A DNA stretch of 64,000 bases from JAVJSD01 sp040219575 (GCA_040219575.1 JAVJSD010000012.1:62001-126000); one strand, 5' to 3'. Positions 45,802 to 54,229 are shown, numbered from the stretch's first letter. Program-made: numbers and translations. Notes: generated from the sequence alone by a model not told the origin.

Positions 45802-46260
45802 TCATTTTCTCGGTTCTCGCTCGCCGGCGATCTCCCGCGCGGTGCGGCCGACGAGCTGCGTCCACTCGCCGCGATAGTACGGGTCGGCGTCGCGCTCGAT
45901 CTCGTCGCGGCACGAGGCGAGAATCTCCGCCGCCCGGTGCACATCGTCGAACTCGTCCATCAGCAGTTGGGCGAAGAAGATGCAGATGGTGAACGTCGGC
46001 AGGTGGTTCTCTCGCGCAAGCCGCAGCGCCGCCTCGTAGCGATGCTTCCTCTCGAGCGGATCGTCGAGATAGTCCGCCTCGGTCTCCAGCAACACGGGAT
46101 GCTCGCCGTGGCGCGCGCGCAACTGCGCCAGCAACTCGAAGAACTCCCGCAGCAGCACGTCGCGCAGCACGGAATCGTCCGCCAGCGTGGCGTTCACCAG
46201 CCGGTTTCCCGACGCCGTGACCGCATCCCACTCGTCGGCCGAAAACGGAAACTCCTGCAT
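45802..46260 (-). CDS. Small soluble helical protein, unknown function
   Basis: The 152-residue product is helical and acidic with no signal or membrane segment. A repeated look of paired helices (LLREFFELLAQLRARHGEHP, RKHRYEAALRLARENHLPTF, AAEILASCRDEIERDADPYY) resembles a tetratricopeptide-like fold. I do not recognise the family. ATG 46260 has no strong ribosome site. It lies 91 bases upstream of the DUF1501 gene on the same strand, and two REP-like repeats stand behind its start, which may be its promoter region. Confidence 0.65.
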   Translation of the reverse strand: MQEFPFSADEWDAVTASGNRLVNATLADDSVLRDVLLREFFELLAQLRARHGEHPVLLETEADYLDDPLERKHRYEAALRLARENHLPTFTICIFFAQLLMDEFDDVHRAAEILASCRDEIERDADPYYRGEWTQLVGRTAREIAGEREPRK

Positions 46261-46347
46261 CAGCTCAACACTCTACTTGTACGGAGAATTGCACCGTCAC
46301 GGCGTCTCCAGAGCAAGCCTGGTGCAGCGTAACAGCGAAGCATGGGG

Positions 46348-46438
46348 GTAGCAGAAGTCGTGAGACTTCTGGAAGCTCGGACGTCGTCGCGAATTGCTGA
46401 ACTCTCACGAACTGCTGAACTCTCACGAGTTCAGCTAC
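46348..46438. repeat. GTAGC-flanked REP-like repeat with duplicated right arm
   Basis: GTAGC plus AGAAGTCGTGAGACTTCT on the left. On the right, the word TGAACTCTCACGA occurs twice in a row before the GTTCA + GCTAC end, so the right hairpin arm is partly duplicated and the copy is about 18 bp longer than the others. Confidence 0.88.
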
Positions 46439-46467
46439 TTGAAGATCAAACCGTCACAAAGCACCAG

Positions 46468-46542
46468 GTAGCGGAACTCGCCAGAGTTCCGAGGGATTCG
46501 CTCGAATTCGGAAGTCTGGCGACGTCTGGCGACTTCCGCTAC
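46468..46542. repeat. GTAGC-flanked REP-like repeat with duplicated CTGGCGA
   Basis: GTAGC plus GGAACTCGCCAGAGTTCC on the left and GGAAGTCTGGCGACGTCTGG CGACTTCC plus GCTAC on the right. The right arm has an extra GTCTGGCGAC unit. It lies 29 bases after the previous copy, giving a tandem pair. Confidence 0.88.
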
Positions 46543-46607
46543 GAGTTTTCAGACAAAGCCTGATCATTGGTCATTGGCGCCGACCGCCGCCCAACGCCCC
46601 GCGCCGA

Positions 46608-47660
46608 TCACGGAAACTCATACGCCGGATTGTCCGGATCAAAATCCTTGTCCGTCAGCCCCACGTTCAACTTCAAATCCAGGTACGTGTACTCCTCCTC
46701 GAGCATGTTCTCGCCGCCTTCTTCCTCCGGCCACTTGTAGGCGGCGTACCGCACGGGGACGAAATGCTTCTTGTCGATGAAGATCTGGCCGATGAAGAAC
46801 TCGTACTTCGGGTTCGGCTCGGGATGGCGGATCTCGATCAGCGTGCACTCGCGGCCGTTGATCTTCTCGCCCTCCTTGAACGTCACCTCGCACAGGCCGA
46901 CCTTCTTCTCCTTCTCGCCGCGCTCGATCAGCTTGAGAACCAGGTTCTCGATGCCGATCTCGGTGATGGGATAGCGGTTGCCCAGCATGGCCAAGAATCC
47001 CGTGGGTGGCAGTTTGGCCCGGATGAACTTGGCCAGGCCGGCGTCGTGGGCGACGAGGTTGCCGTCGTTCTGGTTCTCCACCCAGATCACCTCGCGGCCC
47101 TCCTTCGACTCGGGCTTGAGGAACCGCATGTAGACGCTCAGCGGCGTGACCAGCTTGTCGCCCTCCATCTTGCGATTGCGGACCTTGAGAAACATCGTCT
47201 CCTCGGCGGTCAACTCGCCCTTGATCCGCTCGCGTTTGACCAGCTTGGCGGTGTAATCCTTCACGTCGGCCCGAATGTGCTTGAGCCCGTCGCGGGCGAT
47301 GTCCAGCGCCGGATCGAGCGGGTGCTCGGGGGCATCGCCCGGGACGACGTTGCCGCCGGATGCCGCGTCGCCGTCCGCCTGCGAGTCTCCCTCGCCGTCG
47401 CCGCCGTGGGTGATCTGCACGTCCGACGGTCCCTCGGGACCCGGCGGCGGCGCAACGATGCGGTAAGCGCCCCAGGCGGCCGCGCCGCAGACGGCGACCA
47501 CCACCAACAGCGCGATCAACCCTCGCCGTCGGCCGCGTCGCGGCGGGGGCGACGACTCGGAAGCCGGGCCAGTCGGTTTCAAGTCGTCGCCGCGCACGTC
47601 GGGCGGAGTCGCAACGGCGTCAGTGGACGAACCAGGAGGTGTGGGAGTGGTTGGCGACAT
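46608..47660 (-). CDS. DUF1571 family membrane-anchored protein
   Basis: The 350-residue protein has a Pro/Ser-rich N terminus, one membrane helix at about 46-68 (GLIALLVVVAVCGAAAWGAY) preceded by Arg-rich sequence (RRGRRR), and an exported DUF1571 domain. Domain words are DYTAKLVKRERIKGELT, VYMRFLKPESKEGREVIWVE, NDGNLVAHDAGLAKFIRAKL, GNRYPITEIGIENLVLKL and CTLIEIRHPEPNPKYEFF. DUF1571 is largely limited to planctomycetes and is related in shape to LolA/outer-membrane-lipoprotein-sorting-like folds, but no activity is known. A Gly/Asp/Glu-rich spacer separates helix and domain. ATG 47660 is chosen since upstream codons in the longer frame resemble nothing. It stands alone. Confidence 0.92.
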   Translation of the reverse strand: MSPTTPTPPGSSTDAVATPPDVRGDDLKPTGPASESSPPPRRGRRRGLIALLVVVAVCGAAAWGAYRIVAPPPGPEGPSDVQITHGGDGEGDSQADGDAASGGNVVPGDAPEHPLDPALDIARDGLKHIRADVKDYTAKLVKRERIKGELTAEETMFLKVRNRKMEGDKLVTPLSVYMRFLKPESKEGREVIWVENQNDGNLVAHDAGLAKFIRAKLPPTGFLAMLGNRYPITEIGIENLVLKLIERGEKEKKVGLCEVTFKEGEKINGRECTLIEIRHPEPNPKYEFFIGQIFIDKKHFVPVRYAAYKWPEEEGGENMLEEEYTYLDLKLNVGLTDKDFDPDNPAYEFP

Positions 47661-48005
47661 CGTAAGACGGCTCGCGGAATGATTCGCCGCAACGGCGTGA
47701 CACCGGTCGGAGGCGATCGGCTTGCGGCGAAAGTCGGAATCACGCCGAACCCAACGGGATCGGCCAGAATAACAACGTAACACAGCCCGGCTTCTGACGC
47801 ACCGAATTCGCCACTGCCGCCGAGCGAATCGAATTCGATGCATTATTTCCTCGACGCGACACGGGGCAACCCGCGCCCGAACGTCCCTTCAAGGTGAGCA
47901 GGCGCGGCAGCATCAACCGCGTCAAATTGACGGCGCAAATCACCGCGAAATGTTACATCGGGCCCGCGCGCCCTGCACTCACGCCGCGGGCGGTTTGATC
48001 CTAGA

Positions 48006-48078
48006 GTAGCTGAACTCGTGAGAGTTCAGCAGTTCGTGACGACGTCTGAGCTTCCAGAAGTCTCACGACTTCTGCTAC
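48006..48078. repeat. GTAGC-flanked REP-like repeat
   Basis: GTAGC plus TGAACTCGTGAGAGTTCA, spacer, and AGAAGTCTCACGACTTCT plus GCTAC. It is inverted relative to the 46348 copy. Most of it lies inside the 3' end of the small gene at 48026-48364. Confidence 0.9.
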
Positions 48079-48364
48079 CCCCATTCTTAGCTGTCACGCT
48101 GCACTGGGCCCCCCTCACCGACGGTGGTGAACTGCCGCCCAATTCACCGCCGCAGGGGTACCGGTCATTCGACTCCGGTGAATTGGGAGCGGATTCACCA
48201 CCGCTTTCACCACCAACTTCACCGCGAGGTTCACCACCCATCGGCCCCTCACTCCCCGCTTCCTTCGGCAGCGGCCGGTCGAGCCCCAGCACGCCGCGCC
48301 GATCCTCTTCGCGCTTCTTCATCCGTCGCAGCTTGCCGTTGGTCTTACCATCGGTCGACGCCAT
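48026..48364 (-). CDS. Small charged Gly/Glu-rich protein whose tail is encoded by a repeat
   Basis: The predicted 112-residue protein begins MASTDGKTNGKLRRMKKREE, continues with DRRGVLGLDRPLPKEAG and then a low-complexity GGEPRGEVGGESGGES part built from GGTGGTGAA codons. The last 18 or so codons run into the REP-like repeat at 48006-48078, so the end has probably changed by repeat insertion. Support for a real gene is a strong candidate promoter (TTGGTT-17-TATACT at 48430-48458) and GGGAG just before ATG 48364. No family is recognised and no membrane segment is seen. Confidence 0.5.
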   Translation of the reverse strand: MASTDGKTNGKLRRMKKREEDRRGVLGLDRPLPKEAGSEGPMGGEPRGEVGGESGGESAPNSPESNDRYPCGGELGGSSPPSVRGAQCSVTAKNGGSRSRETSGSSDVVTNC

Positions 48365-48429
48365 GCCCACTCCCTCTATCTTATGAGACTCGGTAGAAGT
48401 AGTATGTAGATGTTATGCACTATCTATAG

Positions 48430-48458
48430 TATACCTGAATAGGCACTATTAACCAAGC
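48430..48458 (-). promoter_or_regulatory. Candidate promoter of the small charged protein gene
   Basis: On the minus strand TTGGTT (48453-48458), 17 bases, and TATACT (48430-48435). It lies in the most AT-rich patch of the area. ATG 48364 is about 58 bases from the expected start of transcription. Confidence 0.5.
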
Positions 48459-48859
48459 AGCGAAGTCTCGCTTCCATTGGGCCGGGCGTTGGGCGCTCAC
48501 GGAGATGGGGCGGTTGCGTCTCTCTCCTAAACGGTCGTGCTGTTTCGATACGCTTGGCGTCGCTGCAGCTAGACTGTCTCTGTGTTGCTAACGGTCGATT
48601 CCTGCACTTCCCGCGCACTTCTTCATCACCTCTGCTCTCTCTGCTGACTCCTGTTCCAACTCCGCGGCAATTCCTCTGTTCTCTTCGTTTCCTCATGTTC
48701 CTTGTTTCGTTGCGGCCGAAGGCCGCGCGAAGACTTTGTGCCTCTGTGAGAGAATTTGGCGTCGGTGGGGGGATCTCACGGAGGCGCGCAGTCACGGAGG
48801 CGAGATTCGGGCGGCAAGGCGCAGTGGGCGTGTGGAACAGAACCGGGACGGCGGCCGGC
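48459..48859. repeat. Intergenic stretch with a dispersed pyrimidine-rich repeat
   Basis: Within this 400-base non-coding stretch, 48676-48729 (CTGTTCTCTTCGTTTCCTCA then TGTTCCTTG...GTTGCGGCCG) matches the segment at 30501-30560. The remainder shows runs of CTCTGCT-like sequence but no gene. Confidence 0.6.
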
Positions 48860-49510
48860 TCATTTGAGCCGCAAGGCTTCCAAGGGCGCCGGCGCCAATT
48901 CTGTCTGGAGTTGGCCCGTCCAGGCGTCCAGGCCCAGGTGCTCCGCTCGATCGGTCGGACCATGCCGCAGCTGCACATACACCGCCCGCGGGTCGCCCGC
49001 GGCGAACTGCCCGGGCCATCGATCCTGCGCGGCCGTCCACACCCGCGACCAGGAGACCGTGATGGCGCCGCGGGCGGTTTCTTTCGGCTCGATCGTGACG
49101 AAGTCGTCCTTGTCGCTGAGAAAGATCCCCGGGATGTTCGGCGGCGACGCCGCGATGGTCACCGGGTATCCCTCGCCGTCGGCCGCGATCAGGAAGAAGA
49201 CGAGACGCGTCTGGGCGTGCCCGGCGGGCTTGAGGGTCGGCTTGAGGATTGTCAGCGGCGGTCGCGGGCCGTCGTAGTCGATCGACCAGTGGACGGCCAC
49301 CGGCGGGCCCGGGTCCAGCGGCGCCGTAGTCGCCGGGTCAAGCTTCCCCTTTCCGTCGACCGTGATCCGGAGCCGTGCGCCGTTGACACGGACCGCGGCC
49401 TGGCGATAACCCTCGACAAGCTTCCGGACGTGCTCGGAAGGCGGCTCGTCGGCACAAGCGACCGCGGCGGCCAGGAGACAGTTGAACAGAAAAGCAATCG
49501 TCTTGGTCAT
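48860..49510 (-). CDS. Exported protein, unknown function
   Basis: The 216-residue product has a signal peptide (MTKTIAFLFNCLLAAAVACA, cut near DEPP) followed by a domain rich in beta strands (ARLRITVDGKGKLDP, PVAVHWSIDYDGPRPPLTIL, TRLVFFLIAADGEGYPVTIA, DDFVTIEPKETARGAITVSW). The alternation suggests an immunoglobulin-like sandwich, but I do not recognise a family. ATG 49510 begins at the signal. It stands in a series of minus-strand small genes (48860-52436) with gaps of 100-200 bases, so each may have its own promoter. Confidence 0.7.
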   Translation of the reverse strand: MTKTIAFLFNCLLAAAVACADEPPSEHVRKLVEGYRQAAVRVNGARLRITVDGKGKLDPATTAPLDPGPPVAVHWSIDYDGPRPPLTILKPTLKPAGHAQTRLVFFLIAADGEGYPVTIAASPPNIPGIFLSDKDDFVTIEPKETARGAITVSWSRVWTAAQDRWPGQFAAGDPRAVYVQLRHGPTDRAEHLGLDAWTGQLQTELAPAPLEALRLK

Positions 49511-49644
49511 GGCGCGGCCCTCGGCTGGGTTGGCAAACGGTCCACTGCTTCCGACGATCCAGACCACCAAAAAGTTCTCGCGCCCGCCGAACGAAACTTC
49601 AAGTCATCGAACTGCTCAAGCAGGGCGCTCAAACGCAAGAGAGT

Positions 49645-50202
49645 TCACGGGGACTGAGGCGTTGACTCTGGTGCATCGGACGGTTCGGTCCCCCGTCGTA
49701 TTCGCTGGGAGGAATGCTGGATCAGTTGGATCATGGTGTGGTCGTCGTTCTTTCCGTGCGTGACCGAGACCGAAATGAAACCAAGCTCCGGATGATCGGT
49801 CACGAGGAATTGCGCCGCGGCGACATCCTCGCGAATATAGTGCAACACGGTAACGCTTGGCTTCTCTCGGTAAGCGTTGGTGCGCGAAAAGTGAGCCGGA
49901 ATCTCGACGTCGGCTCCAGGGTGCTCCCGTCCCAGGATGCTCCAATTCGGCGGCTTGAGGCCGCTCTTGCGGACGTAAAACGCAACAACCTCGTGAAACG
50001 GCTTCTCCGTAAGATATTGGCCCAGGCCGCTCGAGACGGACTGGACGTCGCTCTTGTCGGCGGATGTTACCGTAACTGGCGTCGTCAGTTCCTCTTTCCG
50101 TTTTGCTTCCGGAAAGACCCATCCATCAAATGGACGAGGCTCGTCGGCGAGCGAACGGCTGGAAAGCGTCAGCAGGACCGTCATGATCAGAAGCATCCGC
50201 AT
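49645..50202 (-). CDS. Exported protein, unknown function
   Basis: The 185-residue product starts MRMLLIMTVLLTLSSRSLAD, a signal peptide cut near ADEP. The mature part has PFDGWVFPEAKRKEELTTP, KPFHEVVAFYVRKSGLKPPN, TVLHYIREDVAAAQFLVTDH and a polar C-terminal tail. The pattern of a short helix (FHEVVAFYVRKSG) followed by strands is like that of small periplasmic domains in other planctomycete proteins, but no family can be named. GGAG stands 7 bases ahead of ATG 50202. Confidence 0.7.
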   Translation of the reverse strand: MRMLLIMTVLLTLSSRSLADEPRPFDGWVFPEAKRKEELTTPVTVTSADKSDVQSVSSGLGQYLTEKPFHEVVAFYVRKSGLKPPNWSILGREHPGADVEIPAHFSRTNAYREKPSVTVLHYIREDVAAAQFLVTDHPELGFISVSVTHGKNDDHTMIQLIQHSSQRIRRGTEPSDAPESTPQSP

Positions 50203-50340
50203 GCGATTCTCCAGGAAGGTGTTTTGGCGGTTGAACGACGGCGGTCGCGCGGCGGCCAAGAACCATTGATTTCACATTGCGCCCGATTCGCCGCTCGGGC
50301 TGACCGCCAGGTTGTCTGACGTTTGCATCCGGCAAGCTGG

Positions 50341-50832
50341 TCACAAATAGATCGCATTGAACAATTTGAGGCTCGAAGCACTGTCAAACCAAAGCGTCAC
50401 GACCGCATCGAGTGCAGCGCAAATCAGAATCGCGCCGATTAGACGGCGACGTGGTGATGACTGCATCAGTGAGAGCACCATGATGACGAGCAATGCAGGG
50501 ACGGACACCGTTGCGATCATTGCCCAACCGTGGGTTGCAATGTAGTCGGGGGAGGGTGATCCGCGAGATAGCCCGAGCCAGTTGATCATTGACAGCAGAA
50601 CGTGGTGAACGAGCGACTTGAAAAATGACTTCGGGAGTTGAACGATCGCCAGCGGCGGAGCCTCGCCGAACCAGATTTCATTGACGAACGGAAGTGTCAA
50701 CGCGCTCACGAGGAAGTAACTGCATGTGCAGGCGCACAAGACCACGGGCCAGCGCTGTAAAGCGGCGGCGCCGCCCGGAACGATTCCCGCGGAACCCGCC
50801 GGCTCGTAGGGATTTGTGGGGTCGGATGCCAT
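50341..50832 (-). CDS. NPYEP-motif membrane protein
   Basis: The 163-residue product begins MASDPTNPYEPAGSAG, with the NPYxxx word near the N terminus shared with the genes at 16592 and 54491. Four hydrophobic segments follow, at about 30-50, 70-90, 103-122 and 130-148 (PVVLCACTCSYFLVSALTLP; IATVSVPALLVIMVLSLM; LIGAILICAALDAVVTLWF). The function is unknown. The motif lies on the cytoplasmic-type N-terminal tail before the first helix. Confidence 0.72.
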   Translation of the reverse strand: MASDPTNPYEPAGSAGIVPGGAAALQRWPVVLCACTCSYFLVSALTLPFVNEIWFGEAPPLAIVQLPKSFFKSLVHHVLLSMINWLGLSRGSPSPDYIATHGWAMIATVSVPALLVIMVLSLMQSSPRRRLIGAILICAALDAVVTLWFDSASSLKLFNAIYL

Positions 50833-51008
50833 GAGTCATTCAGAAAACGGCCAAGCTACCTTGTCCCGCTTGAGGGAAGACGCCGGCGGAGCGAACTGCG
50901 ATAGAAACGGATTAGGGGATGGAACGCGGATGAAAAGGGGCGGGTCGCGTTGAACGCCTGGTCAGGCAGCAGATGCTTTCCTGGACAGGAACCTATCGGT
51001 TGTCCAAG

Positions 51009-51287
51009 CTATTCGGCTTGTTGGGGATCCTTGCCCGGGATGCCCATGTTTTGCCAGCTGTCGTTGACTTGAGCGGGGACCTGCGACCAGCATTGACCCG
51101 TTGTCGAGTCGAACACCACCACGTAATCGCCGTGGGGAGTGTTGATTGTCGTCATTTCGAACCGTGATGCTGGCTTGGCATCTGCTGGCAACGGATGCCC
51201 CAAGATGGTCTGTTCGTGAAACTGGCCGGAGACGACGAGACCGAGAAAAATGAACAGGCCGAGGATAAGTGCGTTACGAGTCGTCAT
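51009..51287 (-). CDS. Small exported or membrane-anchored protein
   Basis: The 92-residue product starts MTTRNALILGLFIFLGLVVS, an uncleaved or cleaved signal helix, followed by a short polar domain (RFEMTTINTPHGDYVVVFDS and TTGQCWSQVPAQVNDSWQNM). AAGGAGG stands 8 bases ahead of ATG 51287, a strong ribosome site. The FDSTTGQCW pattern is like a single propeller blade turn. No family is recognised. Confidence 0.72.
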   Translation of the reverse strand: MTTRNALILGLFIFLGLVVSGQFHEQTILGHPLPADAKPASRFEMTTINTPHGDYVVVFDSTTGQCWSQVPAQVNDSWQNMGIPGKDPQQAE

Positions 51288-51526
51288 TGGTTGAGCCTCC
51301 TTGATCAAGGGGTGATTGAGCTAACTCTGAATTTTTCCTCTTCGTGCTACCGAGGGACTACGTTCCGGCTGTAAGCGTTGTTCGATCGAATCGGCGAAAG
51401 TCGCCAGGACCCCAATCACGACGTTGGACGCCGCCCGATCAAGGCAACCCGGCGGTCAAGCGGCTTTTCATGCTGATTCCGCCCCGATCCGCCGCTCGGG
51501 TTCACCGCCTTGTACGCCACCTCGAA

Positions 51527-51961
51527 TCACGTTGAACGATGCGACAGAACATATGCGTCGAACAAATCGGCAAGACAAAGCCCTTGATCTTCCGCGTCGT
51601 AAAAGTCGTCAGTCAAATCGTGAATCTGTTGCTGTTTGTCTTCGGGCAATGCGAGCAGCATTTCCACTCGCGTGTCGCGATCGACGGGTGGACCAATCGG
51701 ACCAAAGTAGTCGTTTGCCCGCTCGAGTATTTCTGCCGCGGCATCAGCACCAATCCGTTTCAACACATCCGGTGTTTCTTTGGCGAGATCACCAGATGAG
51801 TTGAGCAGGTACTGATGCATGCCGCCATCATTGATTTCGCCTTGGAAGCTCATGATACAAAGGGCATCACGCTGAAGCCGGGACAGGGCGGGAACGCCGC
51901 CGTCTTTCAGCGTCTGCCAGTATTCGGTGTTGAATCGCTTGAGGAATTCGGCGTCAGTCAT
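51527..51961 (-). CDS. DUF4375/DMP19-like protein
   Basis: The 144-residue protein fits the DMP19/DUF4375 family of small cytoplasmic proteins: TDAEFLKRFNTEYWQTL, then the core FQGEINDGGMHQYLLNSSGD, LAKETPDVLKRIGADAAAEI and a C-terminal DDFYDAEDQGLCLADLF. The INDGGMHQYLLNSSGD word corresponds to the conserved (V/I)-N-x-G-G-x-x-Q-(F/Y) core. Members are often encoded near toxin or immunity genes, but the role is unsettled. ATG 51961 matches the family start; the longer frame from 52219 overlaps the next gene and is unsupported. It lies 109 bases downstream of another small gene on the same strand. Confidence 0.8.
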   Translation of the reverse strand: MTDAEFLKRFNTEYWQTLKDGGVPALSRLQRDALCIMSFQGEINDGGMHQYLLNSSGDLAKETPDVLKRIGADAAAEILERANDYFGPIGPPVDRDTRVEMLLALPEDKQQQIHDLTDDFYDAEDQGLCLADLFDAYVLSHRST

Positions 51962-52070
51962 CTTCTGGTGGCGAACGACAAAGGTGACCGGGCGGCGCCT
52001 GATCAGCCTTCCATTTGTCCATTTGATTCTGACCGCAGCGGCCGCTCCGGTCCAGCGTCTGGTTCGGTGC

Positions 52071-52436
52071 TCAGTAGTCACCGACGAAACAGAACTTGAC
52101 GTCATGCAGGTCCGCATCGTCGAGAATGGACTCAACCCTCTCGAACACGGAGACGGTCTCTGCGCGCTGAGCATCCGTGAGATCGCCGCGTCCCGAGCGG
52201 TAGTATTCCAAAACGACACGAATCGCTTTCAGGCCGTCTGCCGCACGATGCCATTTCGGCGCGTCTTTTCCGTATTCGCCCTCGTAAACGTAGAAGTCGT
52301 TGATGCGATCAATGTCGAGTTGCCCAGCGATACCATCCCACTGCCCGTGAAGGTCGGCGAATTTCTCAGGGTCGACGGCATTCAGATGGTCAACACCCGC
52401 AATCGGGCGTTGAAGCCGTATACGTAACTGCTCCAT
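52071..52436 (-). CDS. Small soluble protein, unknown function
   Basis: The 121-residue product has no signal or membrane segment. It includes DPEKFADLHGQWDGIAGQLD, FYVYEGEYGKDAPKWHRAAD, GLKAIRVVLEYYRSGRGDLT and a VFERVESILDDADLHDVKFC end. The alternation of helices fits a small alpha protein. I do not recognise it. It stands upstream of the DUF4375-like gene on the same strand and may form a pair with it; immunity-type function is possible but unproven. Confidence 0.65.
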   Translation of the reverse strand: MEQLRIRLQRPIAGVDHLNAVDPEKFADLHGQWDGIAGQLDIDRINDFYVYEGEYGKDAPKWHRAADGLKAIRVVLEYYRSGRGDLTDAQRAETVSVFERVESILDDADLHDVKFCFVGDY

Positions 52437-52822
52437 TTCGTCAGCCGATCTAAGTGAACCGAACTTGGATTTAGAAAGTTTCTACCAACCACCTGAAGGC
52501 TGCAAATGTGCGGCCTATCGCGCGGGCAGTTGATTCTCGTAAGTCGAATTGTAGCTATTGTTTGCTCAATCGACACGCCTGTTCGTGCGTGATCGGCCGC
52601 CCCAGCCTAGCGCTCCTTGAGACGCGGGGCCAAGGCGTCCGCCGGGCTGCGGACGCCGCGACCGCCTCGGTTCAGAACATGCGTGTGAATCATCGTCGCG
52701 CACGTTCTTGTGGCCCAGTGGTTCCTGCGCCGAGCGGGAGTTCGTTCCTCACCGCCGCGCGGCGCTGGGAGAAACGCGGCGGCTGCTGGAAGATCGGCGG
52801 CGCGGATCGTGGTCCGGGGAAT
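52437..52822. other. Intergenic stretch, one small hairpin, no gene
   Basis: About 390 bases with no convincing gene. GGCGTCCGC (52634-52642) pairs perfectly with GCGGACGCC (52649-52657) around a 6-base loop, without a T run. It lies between the small-gene series and the end of the second DUF1501 gene. Confidence 0.55.
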
Positions 52823-54229
52823 CTACAGCAGTTCCGCGATCGGTTGGCCGTAGGGCAGAATCGGCATCGGGCGGCCGGTGTGGTCGGGGAAGGACGATTC
52901 GAAGTCGATGCCCAGATGGCGATAGACCGTGGCCCACAAGTCGTTCGGCGTGAGCGGGCGGTCCTTCGGCTCCTCCCCCTTCGAGTTGGTCGAGCCGATC
53001 ACCTGCCCGGTCCGCATGCCGCCGCCGGAGACCAGCATCGACATCGCCCGCGGCCAGTGATCGCGGCCCGGTTGGGTGACGCCGGTCTGCGTGCCGGTGT
53101 TGTGGCTGATCCGCGGCGTGCGGCCGAACTCGCCGGTCACCACCAGCATCACCTTCTTGTCGAGGCCGCGGTTGTAGAGATCCTCGACAAGGGCCGTCAC
53201 CGCCCGATCGTACAGCGGCAAGCGCACACGGGCGTCGTCGAACAGGTGGCAGTTGACGGCGTGCGAGTCCCAGTTGTAGGTGCCGTTGTTGATGCGCGCC
53301 ACGCCCGACTGGTAGGGGTTCTCGTAAACCATGGTCACGAAACTGCAGCCGGCCTCGACCAATCGCCGGGCCAGCAGGGCGCGTTGTCCCCAGCAGTGGC
53401 GGCCGTAGCGATCGCGCAGTTCGTCGGGCTCCTGGGAGAGGTCGAACGCCTGCCGCGCCTTGTCGCTGGTGAGCAGGCTGACCGCCTTGTCGTGGAACGA
53501 GTCGATGGCCCGCATGCGGTCGGACTGGTCGGCCAGTCGGCGGAAGTTGTCGAAGCCGTGCAGCAGCCGCATGCGGTCGTCGAGCCGATCGCCGACCGAC
53601 TTGTCCATGCCGATGTTCTTGATTTCGAAATCCGGCATGGTGGGATCGCCCGGCACGTTGAACGGATGCGTCGCGGCGCCGAGGTAGGCCGAGCCGAAGC
53701 TGTACACGTCGACGCCGGCGCGGCCCGGTTCGGTGCCGGTGATGTAGTTCGGCAGGCCGATGCTGTTCCGCTCGCGGCACTTGGCGACGATCGAGCCGAC
53801 CATCGGGTAGTCGTTTACAAAGCCGGTCGGCTCCTTGGGATCGCGTCCGGTGAGGAACCGTTTGTGGCCGCCGCCGTGGTCGGCGAACTTGTGGGCGATG
53901 GAGCGGATGATGTTGTATTTGTCGGCGATCTTGGCGTGCAGCGGCATGTGCTCGCAGACGTCGAGGCCGGGGACGTTGGTGTGGATGGGCCGGAACTCGC
54001 CGCGGTAGTCGGCGGGAGCGTCCGGCTTCATGTCGTACATCTCCATGTGCGGCGGACCGCCCGGCATCCAGATGAAGATCAACGACGTTTCGGCATCGCC
54101 CCGCGAGCCCGCCTCGGCCCGCATCCGCAGCACGTCGGCCAGGCCGAGTCCGCCGAGACCCACCGCCCCCATCCGCAGAAAATCGCGCCGCGAGGAGGGA
54201 CCGGTACAAGTTGCAGCGGGACGGGCCAT
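52823..54229 (-). CDS. DUF1501 Tat-exported protein 2
   Basis: The 468-residue protein starts MARPAATCTGPSSRRDFLRM with a twin-arginine signal (SRRDFLRMGAVGLGGLGLAD), and has the DUF1501 domain: SLIFIWMPGGPPHMEMYDMK, APADYRGEFRPIHTNVPGLD, HKFADHGGGHKRFLTGRDPK, YGRHCWGQRALLARRLVEAG, WDSHAVN and VVTGEFGRTPRISHN followed by HWPRAMS. The fold is alkaline-phosphatase-like; the function is unknown. ATG 54229 is preferred to a TTG at 54244. No DUF1549/DUF1553 gene is adjacent. It lies 261 bases downstream of the NPYDSP gene on the same strand, with nothing recognised in between. Confidence 0.93.
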   Translation of the reverse strand: MARPAATCTGPSSRRDFLRMGAVGLGGLGLADVLRMRAEAGSRGDAETSLIFIWMPGGPPHMEMYDMKPDAPADYRGEFRPIHTNVPGLDVCEHMPLHAKIADKYNIIRSIAHKFADHGGGHKRFLTGRDPKEPTGFVNDYPMVGSIVAKCRERNSIGLPNYITGTEPGRAGVDVYSFGSAYLGAATHPFNVPGDPTMPDFEIKNIGMDKSVGDRLDDRMRLLHGFDNFRRLADQSDRMRAIDSFHDKAVSLLTSDKARQAFDLSQEPDELRDRYGRHCWGQRALLARRLVEAGCSFVTMVYENPYQSGVARINNGTYNWDSHAVNCHLFDDARVRLPLYDRAVTALVEDLYNRGLDKKVMLVVTGEFGRTPRISHNTGTQTGVTQPGRDHWPRAMSMLVSGGGMRTGQVIGSTNSKGEEPKDRPLTPNDLWATVYRHLGIDFESSFPDHTGRPMPILPYGQPIAELL

